DNA from: JACVRN01 sp035276685
Lineage (GTDB): Bacteria > Acidobacteriota > Blastocatellia > Pyrinomonadales > Pyrinomonadaceae
Reading direction: 5' to 3'
Assembly (NCBI GenBank): GCA_035276685.1
Contig: DATELK010000086.1
Location: forward strand, 1-64,000
Length of the DNA stretch: 64,000 bases
A program made the position numbers and the translations under genes. This document shows positions 42,623-50,113 of this stretch, piece after piece. The notes below the pieces were generated by a model. It was not told where the DNA came from and ran no database searches. It saw only the letters and a program-made list of their open reading frames with translations. How positions within the stretch are numbered: the stretch's first letter is position 1; each line of letters opens with the position of its first letter.

Positions 42623-44143
42623 TCATACTTCTCCGGGCTCGCTGGCGTAATCGTACCAGGGCACGCCGCTCCTGAGTCGCTGAGCGGAGCGCTCGCGGCC
42701 TATGATGTCGAAGACCTCGAACATGGAAGGGCCAACCGACTGGCCCGTCAGCATGGTGCGCGAGCCGTTAATCAGAAGACCGGCTTTGACGCCCGCCTCG
42801 TCGGAAAAGGCGCGCAGTGCCTGCTCGCTGGTCTCGGCATTCCAGGGCTCTACCATCTCAAGGCGGTCTGCCAACTGGGGCAGAAGCTCTTTGAGCTTAG
42901 GGTCTTTCAGCAGGTTCTTCTTCACGGCCGCGGGCTCAAAGTCGAAATCGTCTGAGAAGTATGCGCGGCCCTGCGAGGAAAAGTCCTTGAGCGTGAAGAA
43001 GCGCTGGCGTATCAGGTCAACCGCTCGCTCGAACCACACGCGCTCTTCCACCTCATACTCTTCGCGCCAGAGCTTTGAAGAGCGCAGCTCGTCTTTCACG
43101 AGCGGGATAAGCTCGGTGAGCGGCATAGTCCTGATGTACTCGGCGTTCATCCAGAGCGCCTTGTCGTCCGTCCAGTGGCGCGGGTCTGTCTCGTTGAAGT
43201 TGAAGACGGCGTTCGAGCGGTGTATGCCTTCCAGAGAGAAGCTCGTCACCAGCTCTTCCATCGTCATCAATTCCTTCTCTGCCTCTTCGGGCGACCAGCC
43301 GAGGAGCGCCAGAAAGTTTCGGAAGGCCGCAGGCACAAACCCTCTGTCACGATAAGTCGTCAGCGACACGACCTCTCCGTGCTTTCGCTTGGAGAGCTTT
43401 CCCTTGTTCGGCGCTAGGATAAGCGGCAGATGCGCGAAGCGCGGCGGCGTCACCTCAAGCGCCTCGTAGATGAGAATCTGCTTGTGCGTATTTGTCAGGT
43501 GGTCTTGCCCGCGTATGACATCCGTCACATTCATGGCGATGTCGTCGATGACGACCGCGAGGTTATAGAGCGGGTGCCCATCCGAGCGCAGCAGCACCAG
43601 GTCTTCTATCTCAGAGTAATCGCGCGACTGCTCGCCGTAGACCACGTCTGCGAAAAAGGTCTTTCCCTCTTCGGGGACTTTCAGGCGAATGGCGAAGGGC
43701 TCGCCCGCCCCGGCTCGCCTGTCAGACTCTTCCTTGGACAAGTCGCGGTAAGGATTGCTGCGATGATTGACGCCTTCGGCAGCCTGGGCACGCGCCCTCT
43801 CGGCAATGCCTTCCTTGATGCCAGCGTCCGTGCGCTCTACCTTCGGCGTGAAATCGCGGTAAGCGCGTCCCTCTTCCACGAGGCGGCGCGCGGCCTCCCT
43901 GTGCTTCTCGGCATTGTCCGACTGGAAGACAATCTCTTCGTCATAGTTGAGCCCTAGCCATTCCAGTCCCTCTATGATGGAGCGCGTCGAGGCCTCCGTA
44001 GAGCGCTGAAGGTCTGTGTCCTCTATGCGCAGCAGGAATGTTCCGCCCGTGTTGCGCGCGTAGAGCCAGTTGAAGAGCGCCGTGCGGGCAGAGCCTATAT
44101 GTAGATAGCCCGTGGGGCTCGGTGCGAAGCGAACGCGAATCAT
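42623..44143 (-). CDS. gltX: Glutamyl-tRNA synthetase
   Basis: A 506-residue class I aminoacyl-tRNA synthetase. HIGH motif PTGYLHIGSARTALFNWL at the N-terminus and KMSKS-like KLSKRKHG near 249. The glutamate-site region DTDLQRSTE and the anticodon-binding C-terminal half are in the expected order, and the length is normal. It charges tRNA-Glu (and possibly tRNA-Gln in a non-discriminating form; motif-level inspection cannot decide this). ATG 44143. A heptamer foldback follows upstream. Confidence 0.97.
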   Translation of the reverse strand: MIRVRFAPSPTGYLHIGSARTALFNWLYARNTGGTFLLRIEDTDLQRSTEASTRSIIEGLEWLGLNYDEEIVFQSDNAEKHREAARRLVEEGRAYRDFTPKVERTDAGIKEGIAERARAQAAEGVNHRSNPYRDLSKEESDRRAGAGEPFAIRLKVPEEGKTFFADVVYGEQSRDYSEIEDLVLLRSDGHPLYNLAVVIDDIAMNVTDVIRGQDHLTNTHKQILIYEALEVTPPRFAHLPLILAPNKGKLSKRKHGEVVSLTTYRDRGFVPAAFRNFLALLGWSPEEAEKELMTMEELVTSFSLEGIHRSNAVFNFNETDPRHWTDDKALWMNAEYIRTMPLTELIPLVKDELRSSKLWREEYEVEERVWFERAVDLIRQRFFTLKDFSSQGRAYFSDDFDFEPAAVKKNLLKDPKLKELLPQLADRLEMVEPWNAETSEQALRAFSDEAGVKAGLLINGSRTMLTGQSVGPSMFEVFDIIGRERSAQRLRSGVPWYDYASEPGEV

Positions 44144-44147
44144 AAAT

Positions 44148-44277
44148 TAGTGATGAGCGATGCGTGGGACAAGCAAGAAGAAGATTTTTTACTTGTCGCC
44201 CTAAAACAGTGAAAGTGACAAGTGATGAGTCCCGTACAAGTCCTTAAAACTTGTCACTCGTCACTTGCCACTCGCCG
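44148..44277. repeat. Heptamer repeat cluster (GTGATGA/GTGACAA family) between gltX and tRNA-Ser
   Basis: GTGATGA-type units at 44149-44167 and 44210-44230, with inverse ACTTGTC, ACTCGTC, ACTTGCC, ACTCGCC units at 44250-44277. ACTTGTCACTCGTCACTTGCC-like array pairs with the second direct group. Two foldbacks appear to be nested or adjacent. Confidence 0.75.
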
Positions 44278-44289
44278 CTGCAATCTTGA

Positions 44290-44380
44290 TGGCGGAGATG
44301 ACAGGATTCGAACCTGTGAAGGGCTTTTGACCCTTAACGGTTTAGCAAACCGCCGCCTTCAGCCACTCGGCCACATCTCC
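44290..44380 (-). tRNA. tRNA-Ser (anticodon GCU)
   Basis: Minus-strand gene starting GGAGATGTGGCCGAGTGG. Acceptor stem GGAGATG pairs with CATCTCC, discriminator G, encoded CCA at 44290-44292. The anticodon loop reads TTGCTAA (anticodon GCU). A long variable arm (GGGTCAAAAGCCC region) and TTCGAATC T-loop confirm a serine tRNA. The gene lies next to the atypical STAND region at its 5' side, a typical setting for integration, but no attachment repeat was found. Confidence 0.95.
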
Positions 44381-44559
44381 GCACTCTTCAGTGCCTGAAT
44401 ACCCTCATCAGGCGAGAAAATATTCTATCCCCTTAGCCCAGATTGTCAAGGCGCAACCCTTCGGTTTCCCCGCCCGAAATACGCCAATCCCTTTCCGTCC
44501 CGTGATGGTAAAATCCCGTACGCGCTAGCCTATTCCAAGTTGATAGGAGATTCCCTCAC

Positions 44560-47499
44560 GTGACGGACAACTCAAACCCGAATCCCGTCGTCATGGTCAG
44601 CAGCACCGCCCGCGACCTGCCCGAGCACCGCGAGAAAGTGCAGCACGCCTGCCTGCGGCTCGGGATGTTTCATCCAGAGATGATGGAGCATCTTTCAGCG
44701 ACGGACGCTAACGCCGTTGAAGTCTCGCTCAGAATGGTAGAGAAAGCGGACATTTATTTAGGCGTCTTCGGATTCCGCTACGGCTATATTCCGCCGGGAG
44801 CCAGTATCTCCATCACAGAGATGGAATATAACCGCGCGGAAGAGCGCGGCATACCCCGGTTAATCTTTTTGATGGATGAGAAACATCCGCTCAACGCCAG
44901 CGATGTGGAGACAGGAGGCGGCGCGGAAAAGCTGAAAGCTTTAAAGGAGAGGCTCAAGACTGACAAAGTCGTAGGGGTCTTCAAATCCCCAGACGAACTG
45001 CTTGCGCTCGTAATCCAGAGCCTCTGGGAACTTCATCAGCCCGACCTTACCACATTCCATTACATCAGCGACATCCCTGCTCCACCCGAAGCCTTCATCG
45101 CTCATCCCTACACGCTACTGCAAACACACCGCCTCGTAGGTCGTCAGCCGGAACTTAGACTATTGACCGATTGGGTAGCTAAACCTGATTCAGAAGTTTA
45201 CAAGGCACGCATTTTGAGCCTCGTCGCCATCGGCGGCCTTGGCAAGAGCGCGCTAACCTGGACTTGGTTCAACAACATCGCCCCACAGGAGATGAACCCG
45301 CTCGCTGGCCGCATGTGGTGGAGCTTCTACGAATCCGACGCTACCTTCGAGAACTTCGTCACGCGCGCCCTGGCCTATGTATCTCATCGTTCCCTTAGCA
45401 AAGTACAACAGATTCCCGTCCCTGAGCGTGAGATGCAATTGCTCGCTATGCTAGACCGTAAGGCTTATCTTATCGTGCTCGATGGCTTAGAGCGGATACT
45501 AATTGCCTACGCTCGCATGGATGCGGTGCGACTTGATGACAGTCAAGTTGGCGACCAAAAAAATCTACGCAAGACCGCAGACCCACGAGCCGGACGCTTC
45601 CTAAAGAAACTCTCGCAGTTAAGGAACTCGCGCATCCTTATAAGCACTCGCCTTTACCCTGCCGAACTTGAGACGGAAGGTGCCGACTCCATACCGGCCA
45701 GCTATAGAATTGACATTACAGGTCTCACTGACGCAGATGCTATAGAACTCTGGCGCGCTTTTAATGTTTCCGGCTCGCGCGACTTGCTGTTGCCTATCTT
45801 TAACACATTCGGTAAACACCCGCTGCTTATTCAAGCGTTGGCCAGGGAGGTAAAGCTCTACCGTCCAAAACCTGGCGATTTTGAAAAGTGGCTCAAAGAC
45901 AATCCGCGATTCGAGCCTACAAAATTTCCACGTTTGAAGGACGCAATGGGACACGTATTGGAATACGCTCTGCGGGGGCTCGAAGATGAAGCGCTCCGAG
46001 CGTTGCAGGTCATTGCCGCGTTCAGAATGCCGGCCCGCTACGATAATTTGGCGGCGTTACTAATCGGCAAAGAGAAGGTATGCGCTGAGCAAGGTGAACT
46101 GGATAAAGTGCTGACAGAGCTGGAAGACCGTGGGCTGCTTGGTTGGGACAGGCGGGCCAACCGCTACGACCTGCATCCGATTGTGCGCGGGGTTGCTTGG
46201 AGCGGCCTCGGAAACGACGCAAGGCGCGGTGTTTATACGAACCTGCACGCGCACTTTGAAGCACTGCCGATGATAAATAATTATCTCGAAGTTAAGAGTA
46301 TCGAAGACCTCACGCCCGCCATTGAATTATACAACTCAATGATTGGATTAGGACTTTATGATGATGCCATGAGGTTCTTTTACCATATATTGGAAAAAGC
46401 CACGCTTTACCGTTTAAGCGTCAGTCGCCAACGAATCGAGCTATTGGAAATGCTTTTCCCTGATGGCTTAGCCCACCCGCCTCGTTTGAGTAATGCAAGT
46501 GATGAAGCCTATACATTCAATGCACTGGCACAAGGCTATCAACTCGGCGGGCAGCCGGGGCGCGCAGTCCCTCTGTTTCGCCGTTATATTAAATTAAGCT
46601 TGGGCCACAATAATGTTATGACTGGCTTATGTAATCTGTCATATGCGCTGCAATTAGCGGGCGCGTTATACGAATCGGAGAGCAAGGCACATCGAGTCTT
46701 GCTCATCGCGCGAAAGCAGCACAATAACCTTCAGGAAGCTGTCAGTCTTTGTTGGATTGGGACAACGCTGGTGGCGCGAGGTATTACTGATAAATCAGAG
46801 CTTGCCTTACAAAGGTCATTGCGAACGTTTACAGCACGGTTTGATAAGCAGGGTGAAGGTCATTTGAACTCCCATCTTGCACAGAGGTCTCTATGGCTTG
46901 GTAAGTTTGATGATGCGATAGCTTTCGCCAACCGCGCCTGGGAATTAGCCCATATCGAGAAACTTGAGGGCGATTTTATTCGCGCAGCACGGGTGCAGGG
47001 TGAAGCGGCACTTGGTTTAAGTGATTTTAGTGCAGCCGATGAACGGTTGCACTATGCGCTCGCTCAGGCGCGTGCGATGAATCTGGCTCAGGAAGAACTC
47101 CCTACGCTGGTGGCGTTAGCTGATTTGCGGCGGCGGCAGAGAGATTTAAAAGGGGCTAGAGAATTGCTGGACGATGTTTGGGAGAAGGCGGAGCGTGGGC
47201 CTTATCCGCTTTTTCATGCGGACGCCTGGAACGTGCTGGCACAGGTTGAGCAGGATGATGGCTATGATGTGGCCGCAGTTAAGGCGGCTATAGTGGCATA
47301 TTACTTAGCGTGGTGTGATGGGCCGCCTTTTGCTTATCACTGGGGGTTGGAGAAGGCGCGGGCTCTGTTGAAGGAGTTGGGGGCGGAGGTGCCGGAGTTG
47401 CCGCCGTTTGATGAGACGAAGTTTGAGGCTATGCCGGAGGTGGAGATTGACCCGGCGGATGAGTTCGGGGCGGGCGCGGAGCAGGCCGGAAATGAGTGA
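44560..47499 (+). CDS. DUF4062 STAND NTPase with TPR repeats (putative defence/signal-transduction protein)
   Basis: A 979-residue multidomain protein. Residues about 9-95 are DUF4062 (VMVSSTARDLPEHREKVQ, YLGVFGFRYGYIPPG). An NB-ARC/STAND ATPase follows with Walker A AIGGLGKSALT (223-233), Walker B AYLIVLDGLERI (303-313) and a sensor ILISTRLYPAE (360-369). From about 640 to the end are degenerate TPR-like repeats. STAND NTPases with sensor repeats and an N-terminal effector are a common form in bacterial anti-phage defence, but DUF4062's activity is not established. GTG start at 44560 with AGGAGA 9 nt upstream. Central third is more AT-rich than its neighbours. Confidence 0.8.
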   Translation: MTDNSNPNPVVMVSSTARDLPEHREKVQHACLRLGMFHPEMMEHLSATDANAVEVSLRMVEKADIYLGVFGFRYGYIPPGASISITEMEYNRAEERGIPRLIFLMDEKHPLNASDVETGGGAEKLKALKERLKTDKVVGVFKSPDELLALVIQSLWELHQPDLTTFHYISDIPAPPEAFIAHPYTLLQTHRLVGRQPELRLLTDWVAKPDSEVYKARILSLVAIGGLGKSALTWTWFNNIAPQEMNPLAGRMWWSFYESDATFENFVTRALAYVSHRSLSKVQQIPVPEREMQLLAMLDRKAYLIVLDGLERILIAYARMDAVRLDDSQVGDQKNLRKTADPRAGRFLKKLSQLRNSRILISTRLYPAELETEGADSIPASYRIDITGLTDADAIELWRAFNVSGSRDLLLPIFNTFGKHPLLIQALAREVKLYRPKPGDFEKWLKDNPRFEPTKFPRLKDAMGHVLEYALRGLEDEALRALQVIAAFRMPARYDNLAALLIGKEKVCAEQGELDKVLTELEDRGLLGWDRRANRYDLHPIVRGVAWSGLGNDARRGVYTNLHAHFEALPMINNYLEVKSIEDLTPAIELYNSMIGLGLYDDAMRFFYHILEKATLYRLSVSRQRIELLEMLFPDGLAHPPRLSNASDEAYTFNALAQGYQLGGQPGRAVPLFRRYIKLSLGHNNVMTGLCNLSYALQLAGALYESESKAHRVLLIARKQHNNLQEAVSLCWIGTTLVARGITDKSELALQRSLRTFTARFDKQGEGHLNSHLAQRSLWLGKFDDAIAFANRAWELAHIEKLEGDFIRAARVQGEAALGLSDFSAADERLHYALAQARAMNLAQEELPTLVALADLRRRQRDLKGARELLDDVWEKAERGPYPLFHADAWNVLAQVEQDDGYDVAAVKAAIVAYYLAWCDGPPFAYHWGLEKARALLKELGAEVPELPPFDETKFEAMPEVEIDPADEFGAGAEQAGNE

Positions 47500-47861
47500 A
47501 AGTTGCCGCGTGCGGGTCAAAAGGAGCCATTTTTACACCAAAACGTTTGACGTACAGTTGTACAGCTTCCAAATACACCTGCACAGACGCCAAAAACAGT
47601 TGCACAGACGCCACATACATGTGTACAGACGAGAAATTCAGTTGTTCAGATAAGAAATACGGCTGCACAGACGCCGCCCACGGCTGTGCAGATGAGAAAT
47701 TCAGTTGTTCAGACGCCACGTTTAGCTGTACAGACGCCGCGTTCGGCTGTTCAGGTGCGGAGTTGGTGTGTTCAGATGCGGCCTCCGGGTGTGTAGGGGC
47801 GGGGTGTGGGGCGGTTGTTGGGGGTGTATCTGCGGGCGGTTATCTAACCTTAGATTGTTGA
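47496..47861 (+). CDS. Cys-rich heptad-repeat ORF overlapping the STAND gene
   Basis: A 121-residue ORF whose GTG overlaps the STAND gene stop (GTGA). Its body is encoded by about twelve degenerate 21-bp repeats, giving a cysteine every seven residues with CTDAxxx/CSDxxFS pattern, so about 12 evenly spaced Cys. A Gly-rich C-terminus follows. Because the DNA repeats are 21 bp long, the other frames on both strands also give heptad repeats, so the coding status is uncertain. If translated, the periodic Cys could bind metal or form a disulfide ladder. No family recognised. Confidence 0.4.
   Translation: MKVAACGSKGAIFTPKRLTYSCTASKYTCTDAKNSCTDATYMCTDEKFSCSDKKYGCTDAAHGCADEKFSCSDATFSCTDAAFGCSGAELVCSDAASGCVGAGCGAVVGGVSAGGYLTLDC
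47559..47810. repeat. 21-bp minisatellite, about 12 degenerate copies
   Basis: Units of the form TGTACAGACGCCNNNTNCAGN, each 21 bp, from 47559 to 47810. Divergence rises at the 3' end, where units become G-rich (TGTTCAGGTGCGG, TGTGTAGGGGCGG). Confidence 0.85.
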
Positions 47862-48098
47862 CCGATGGGGTCAGATTGAGTTCGGGGGGTAGTTCAATCT
47901 GACTGGCTTGATGCTGTCGGAAACGTCTCCTTCAGAGGCTTTTAGCCGAAAATCCTAAGAAAAATCGGGGTTTAGTAAGTTAGAGGCAAGCGGCACGGGG
48001 CTTGTAGATGAGGGGGCGCGTGCATTGTCTTTGACCAGCGCGTGTCTTTGACGGATTAGCTGACTCGATTTTGAACCTCGTATCTTGATGGAGCCCTC
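47862..48098. other. Spacer between the STAND islet and the subtilase pair, with a hairpin
   Basis: No gene seen. A 10-bp perfect stem GTCAGATTGA/TCAATCTGAC with a 14-nt loop at 47870-47903 is not followed by a T-run, so its role as a terminator is doubtful. The rest holds the promoter region for the subtilase genes, not identified. Confidence 0.5.
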
Positions 48099-50048
48099 GT
48101 GGTGAAAGTGAAAAGAAGAGCCCCCGGCATACTGACAGTAATCGTTCTACTTTCTCTGCTCCTATCCCTGTTTCTGACGGCGGGCGCGGGCGCTAGCTCC
48201 CCTGCGGCACCTGCTGCCGAGTCCTCTCAGGAGCGTAACAGCAAAGTCTCTACAGATTTGGCCGCGCGTGTGAAGCAGTCCGACGGCGACGAGCTTGCGA
48301 CGGTGATTCTTCAGCTCAATGCTCAGCCGAGCGGCCAGCTCAATGCGCTGTTGCGTCGAGAAGGCGTGCGAATCAAAGGCCGTCTCAGCAGCTTTAACGT
48401 GACCGTGGCAGAGCTGCCCCTGCGATTGATTGACGAGCTGGCTTCATTTGAAGAGGTCGAAGCAATCACGCCCGACAGGCAGGTCGAATCCAAGGGGCAC
48501 GTCACCAGCACTACCGGCGCAGAACTGGTTCGCACCCTCCCTGCGCTCAAAGGCAACGGGACAATCAACGTTGACGGCTCCGGCATAGGCATAGCCGTGC
48601 TGGATTCCGGCATCTACGCAGACCACCTTGCGCTCACGGACGCGGCGGGCGGCAAGCGCACCACCTTTACAAAAGATTTCACGGGCGAGAATCGCACGGA
48701 CGACCCTTACGGACACGGCACGCACGTAGCCAGCGCCGCAGCCGGTAACGACAGGACGACGGGCCAGACGGCCATCTACACGGGACTCGCCCCGAACGCC
48801 ACACTCGTCAGCCTGCGCGTGCTCGACTCGAACGGCAAGGGGCAGGTCTCTTCCGTGCTCGCAGCGCTCGACTGGGTGATGAAGAGCGGCTCGCGCTACA
48901 AGATTCGCGTAGTCAACCTGAGCCTCGGCGCTCCCGCGATTGACTCCTACAGGATTGACCCGCTGTGCAAAGCCGTCCGCAGCCTCTTTAACGCAGGCAT
49001 TGTGGTCGTGGCCGCCGCAGGCAACGACGGCAGGGACGACAAGGGCAACAAGATTTACGGCCGCATACATTCGCCCGGCAACGAGCCTTCCGCCATCACC
49101 GTAGGCGCTACCAACACCTTCGGCACGGATGCCAGGGGCGATGACGTGATAGCCACCTACAGCTCTCGCGGCCCCACTCGCAGCTACTACACGGACGCCT
49201 CAGGCGTCGTGCGCTACGACAACGTCATCAAGCCCGATTTAGTAGCTCCCGGCAACAAGATTATCTATGCCGAAGCTTTGAACAACTACCTCGTCACGAG
49301 CTACCCGTCTCTGGACGCGGGCCGTGGCGGCGACACCAAGCGAATGATGTACATGAGCGGCACTTCCGTTTCCTCGCCCGTAGTCGCGGGCACAGCCGCC
49401 CTCATGCTTCAGGTCAACCCGAGCCTGACGCCCGGCCTCGTCAAGATGATTCTGATGTACACGGCGCAGCCCATCGCGGGCGCGAACGTGCTTGAGCAGG
49501 GCGCGGGCCAGCTCAACGTAGAAGGCGCTGTCCGCCTTGCTCAGATGGTTCGCACGGACTTGAGAGCCAACACGCCTCTCGGCTCGGCTCTTCTGGTAAC
49601 GAAAACGGCCCCGACGCCGCAGACGACCATAGCCGGTTACAGCTTTCCCTGGGCGCAGGGCATCGTGCTTAACTACGGCTACGCCACCGGCGCGAGCCTC
49701 ATTAACAAGTACCAGAAAGTCTACGGCGCGGGGATTCTCTTCAGTGACGGAATCCTTCTACGCGACGGCGTCGTCATAGGCGACTCGAATCTCTTCAGCG
49801 ACGGCATTCTCTTTAGCGACGGCGTCGTCATGGGCGACGGCGGCATGATGGGAAGCGGCACCCTGATGATGAGCGCCGGGATTCTGTTCAGTGACGGAAT
49901 ACTGTTCAGCGACGGCATCCTCTTTAGCGACGGCATTCTGTTCAGCGACGGCGTAGTGATGGGCGACCACACGACCGCCGCCAATAGCACTACCTTTTCA
50001 GGTAAGAACGTTCTGGCGAACGGAGATAACACGGCCTGCATGAAGTAG
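48099..50048 (+). CDS. Secreted S8 family (subtilisin-like) serine peptidase with hexapeptide-repeat tail, paralog 1
   Basis: A 649-residue S8 peptidase. Signal peptide (ILTVIVLLSLLLSLFLTAGAGA), an inhibitor_I9-like propeptide (AELPLRLIDELASFEEVEAI) and the catalytic domain with Asp in AVLDSGIYADH (about 168), His in GHGTHVAS (about 207) and Ser in MSGTSVSSPVVAG (about 421); the oxyanion AAAGNDG is present. The last 100 residues, from 49731, are hexapeptide repeats built on LFSDG. It probably degrades proteins outside the cell; the tail may be a beta-solenoid or a surface anchor. GTG at 48099 (or 48102) with GGAG nearby. Confidence 0.92.
   Translation: MVKVKRRAPGILTVIVLLSLLLSLFLTAGAGASSPAAPAAESSQERNSKVSTDLAARVKQSDGDELATVILQLNAQPSGQLNALLRREGVRIKGRLSSFNVTVAELPLRLIDELASFEEVEAITPDRQVESKGHVTSTTGAELVRTLPALKGNGTINVDGSGIGIAVLDSGIYADHLALTDAAGGKRTTFTKDFTGENRTDDPYGHGTHVASAAAGNDRTTGQTAIYTGLAPNATLVSLRVLDSNGKGQVSSVLAALDWVMKSGSRYKIRVVNLSLGAPAIDSYRIDPLCKAVRSLFNAGIVVVAAAGNDGRDDKGNKIYGRIHSPGNEPSAITVGATNTFGTDARGDDVIATYSSRGPTRSYYTDASGVVRYDNVIKPDLVAPGNKIIYAEALNNYLVTSYPSLDAGRGGDTKRMMYMSGTSVSSPVVAGTAALMLQVNPSLTPGLVKMILMYTAQPIAGANVLEQGAGQLNVEGAVRLAQMVRTDLRANTPLGSALLVTKTAPTPQTTIAGYSFPWAQGIVLNYGYATGASLINKYQKVYGAGILFSDGILLRDGVVIGDSNLFSDGILFSDGVVMGDGGMMGSGTLMMSAGILFSDGILFSDGILFSDGILFSDGVVMGDHTTAANSTTFSGKNVLANGDNTACMK
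49731..49970 (+). repeat. Hexapeptide-repeat tail of S8 paralog 1 (18-bp units)
   Basis: About 13 units of an 18-bp repeat encoding variants of GILFSD/GVVMGD, within the coding region. The DNA units vary mainly at third codon positions, with a few residue changes (MMGSGTLMMSA is the least regular). Confidence 0.85.
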
Positions 50049-50113
50049 GCCGGAAACGTAAAGACATCGTCCACGCGTCTCTATTGCCCTGATGGTTGTT
50101 GAAAGGAATCCAG

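Noticed and set aside
47559..47810. CRISPR array
   Set aside because: Units are 21 bp, directly adjacent with no spacers, and too degenerate; it is a minisatellite.
44290..47861. Prophage or insertion sequence next to the tRNA
   Set aside because: No integrase, transposase, phage gene or terminal repeats were found; only composition and position suggest transfer.
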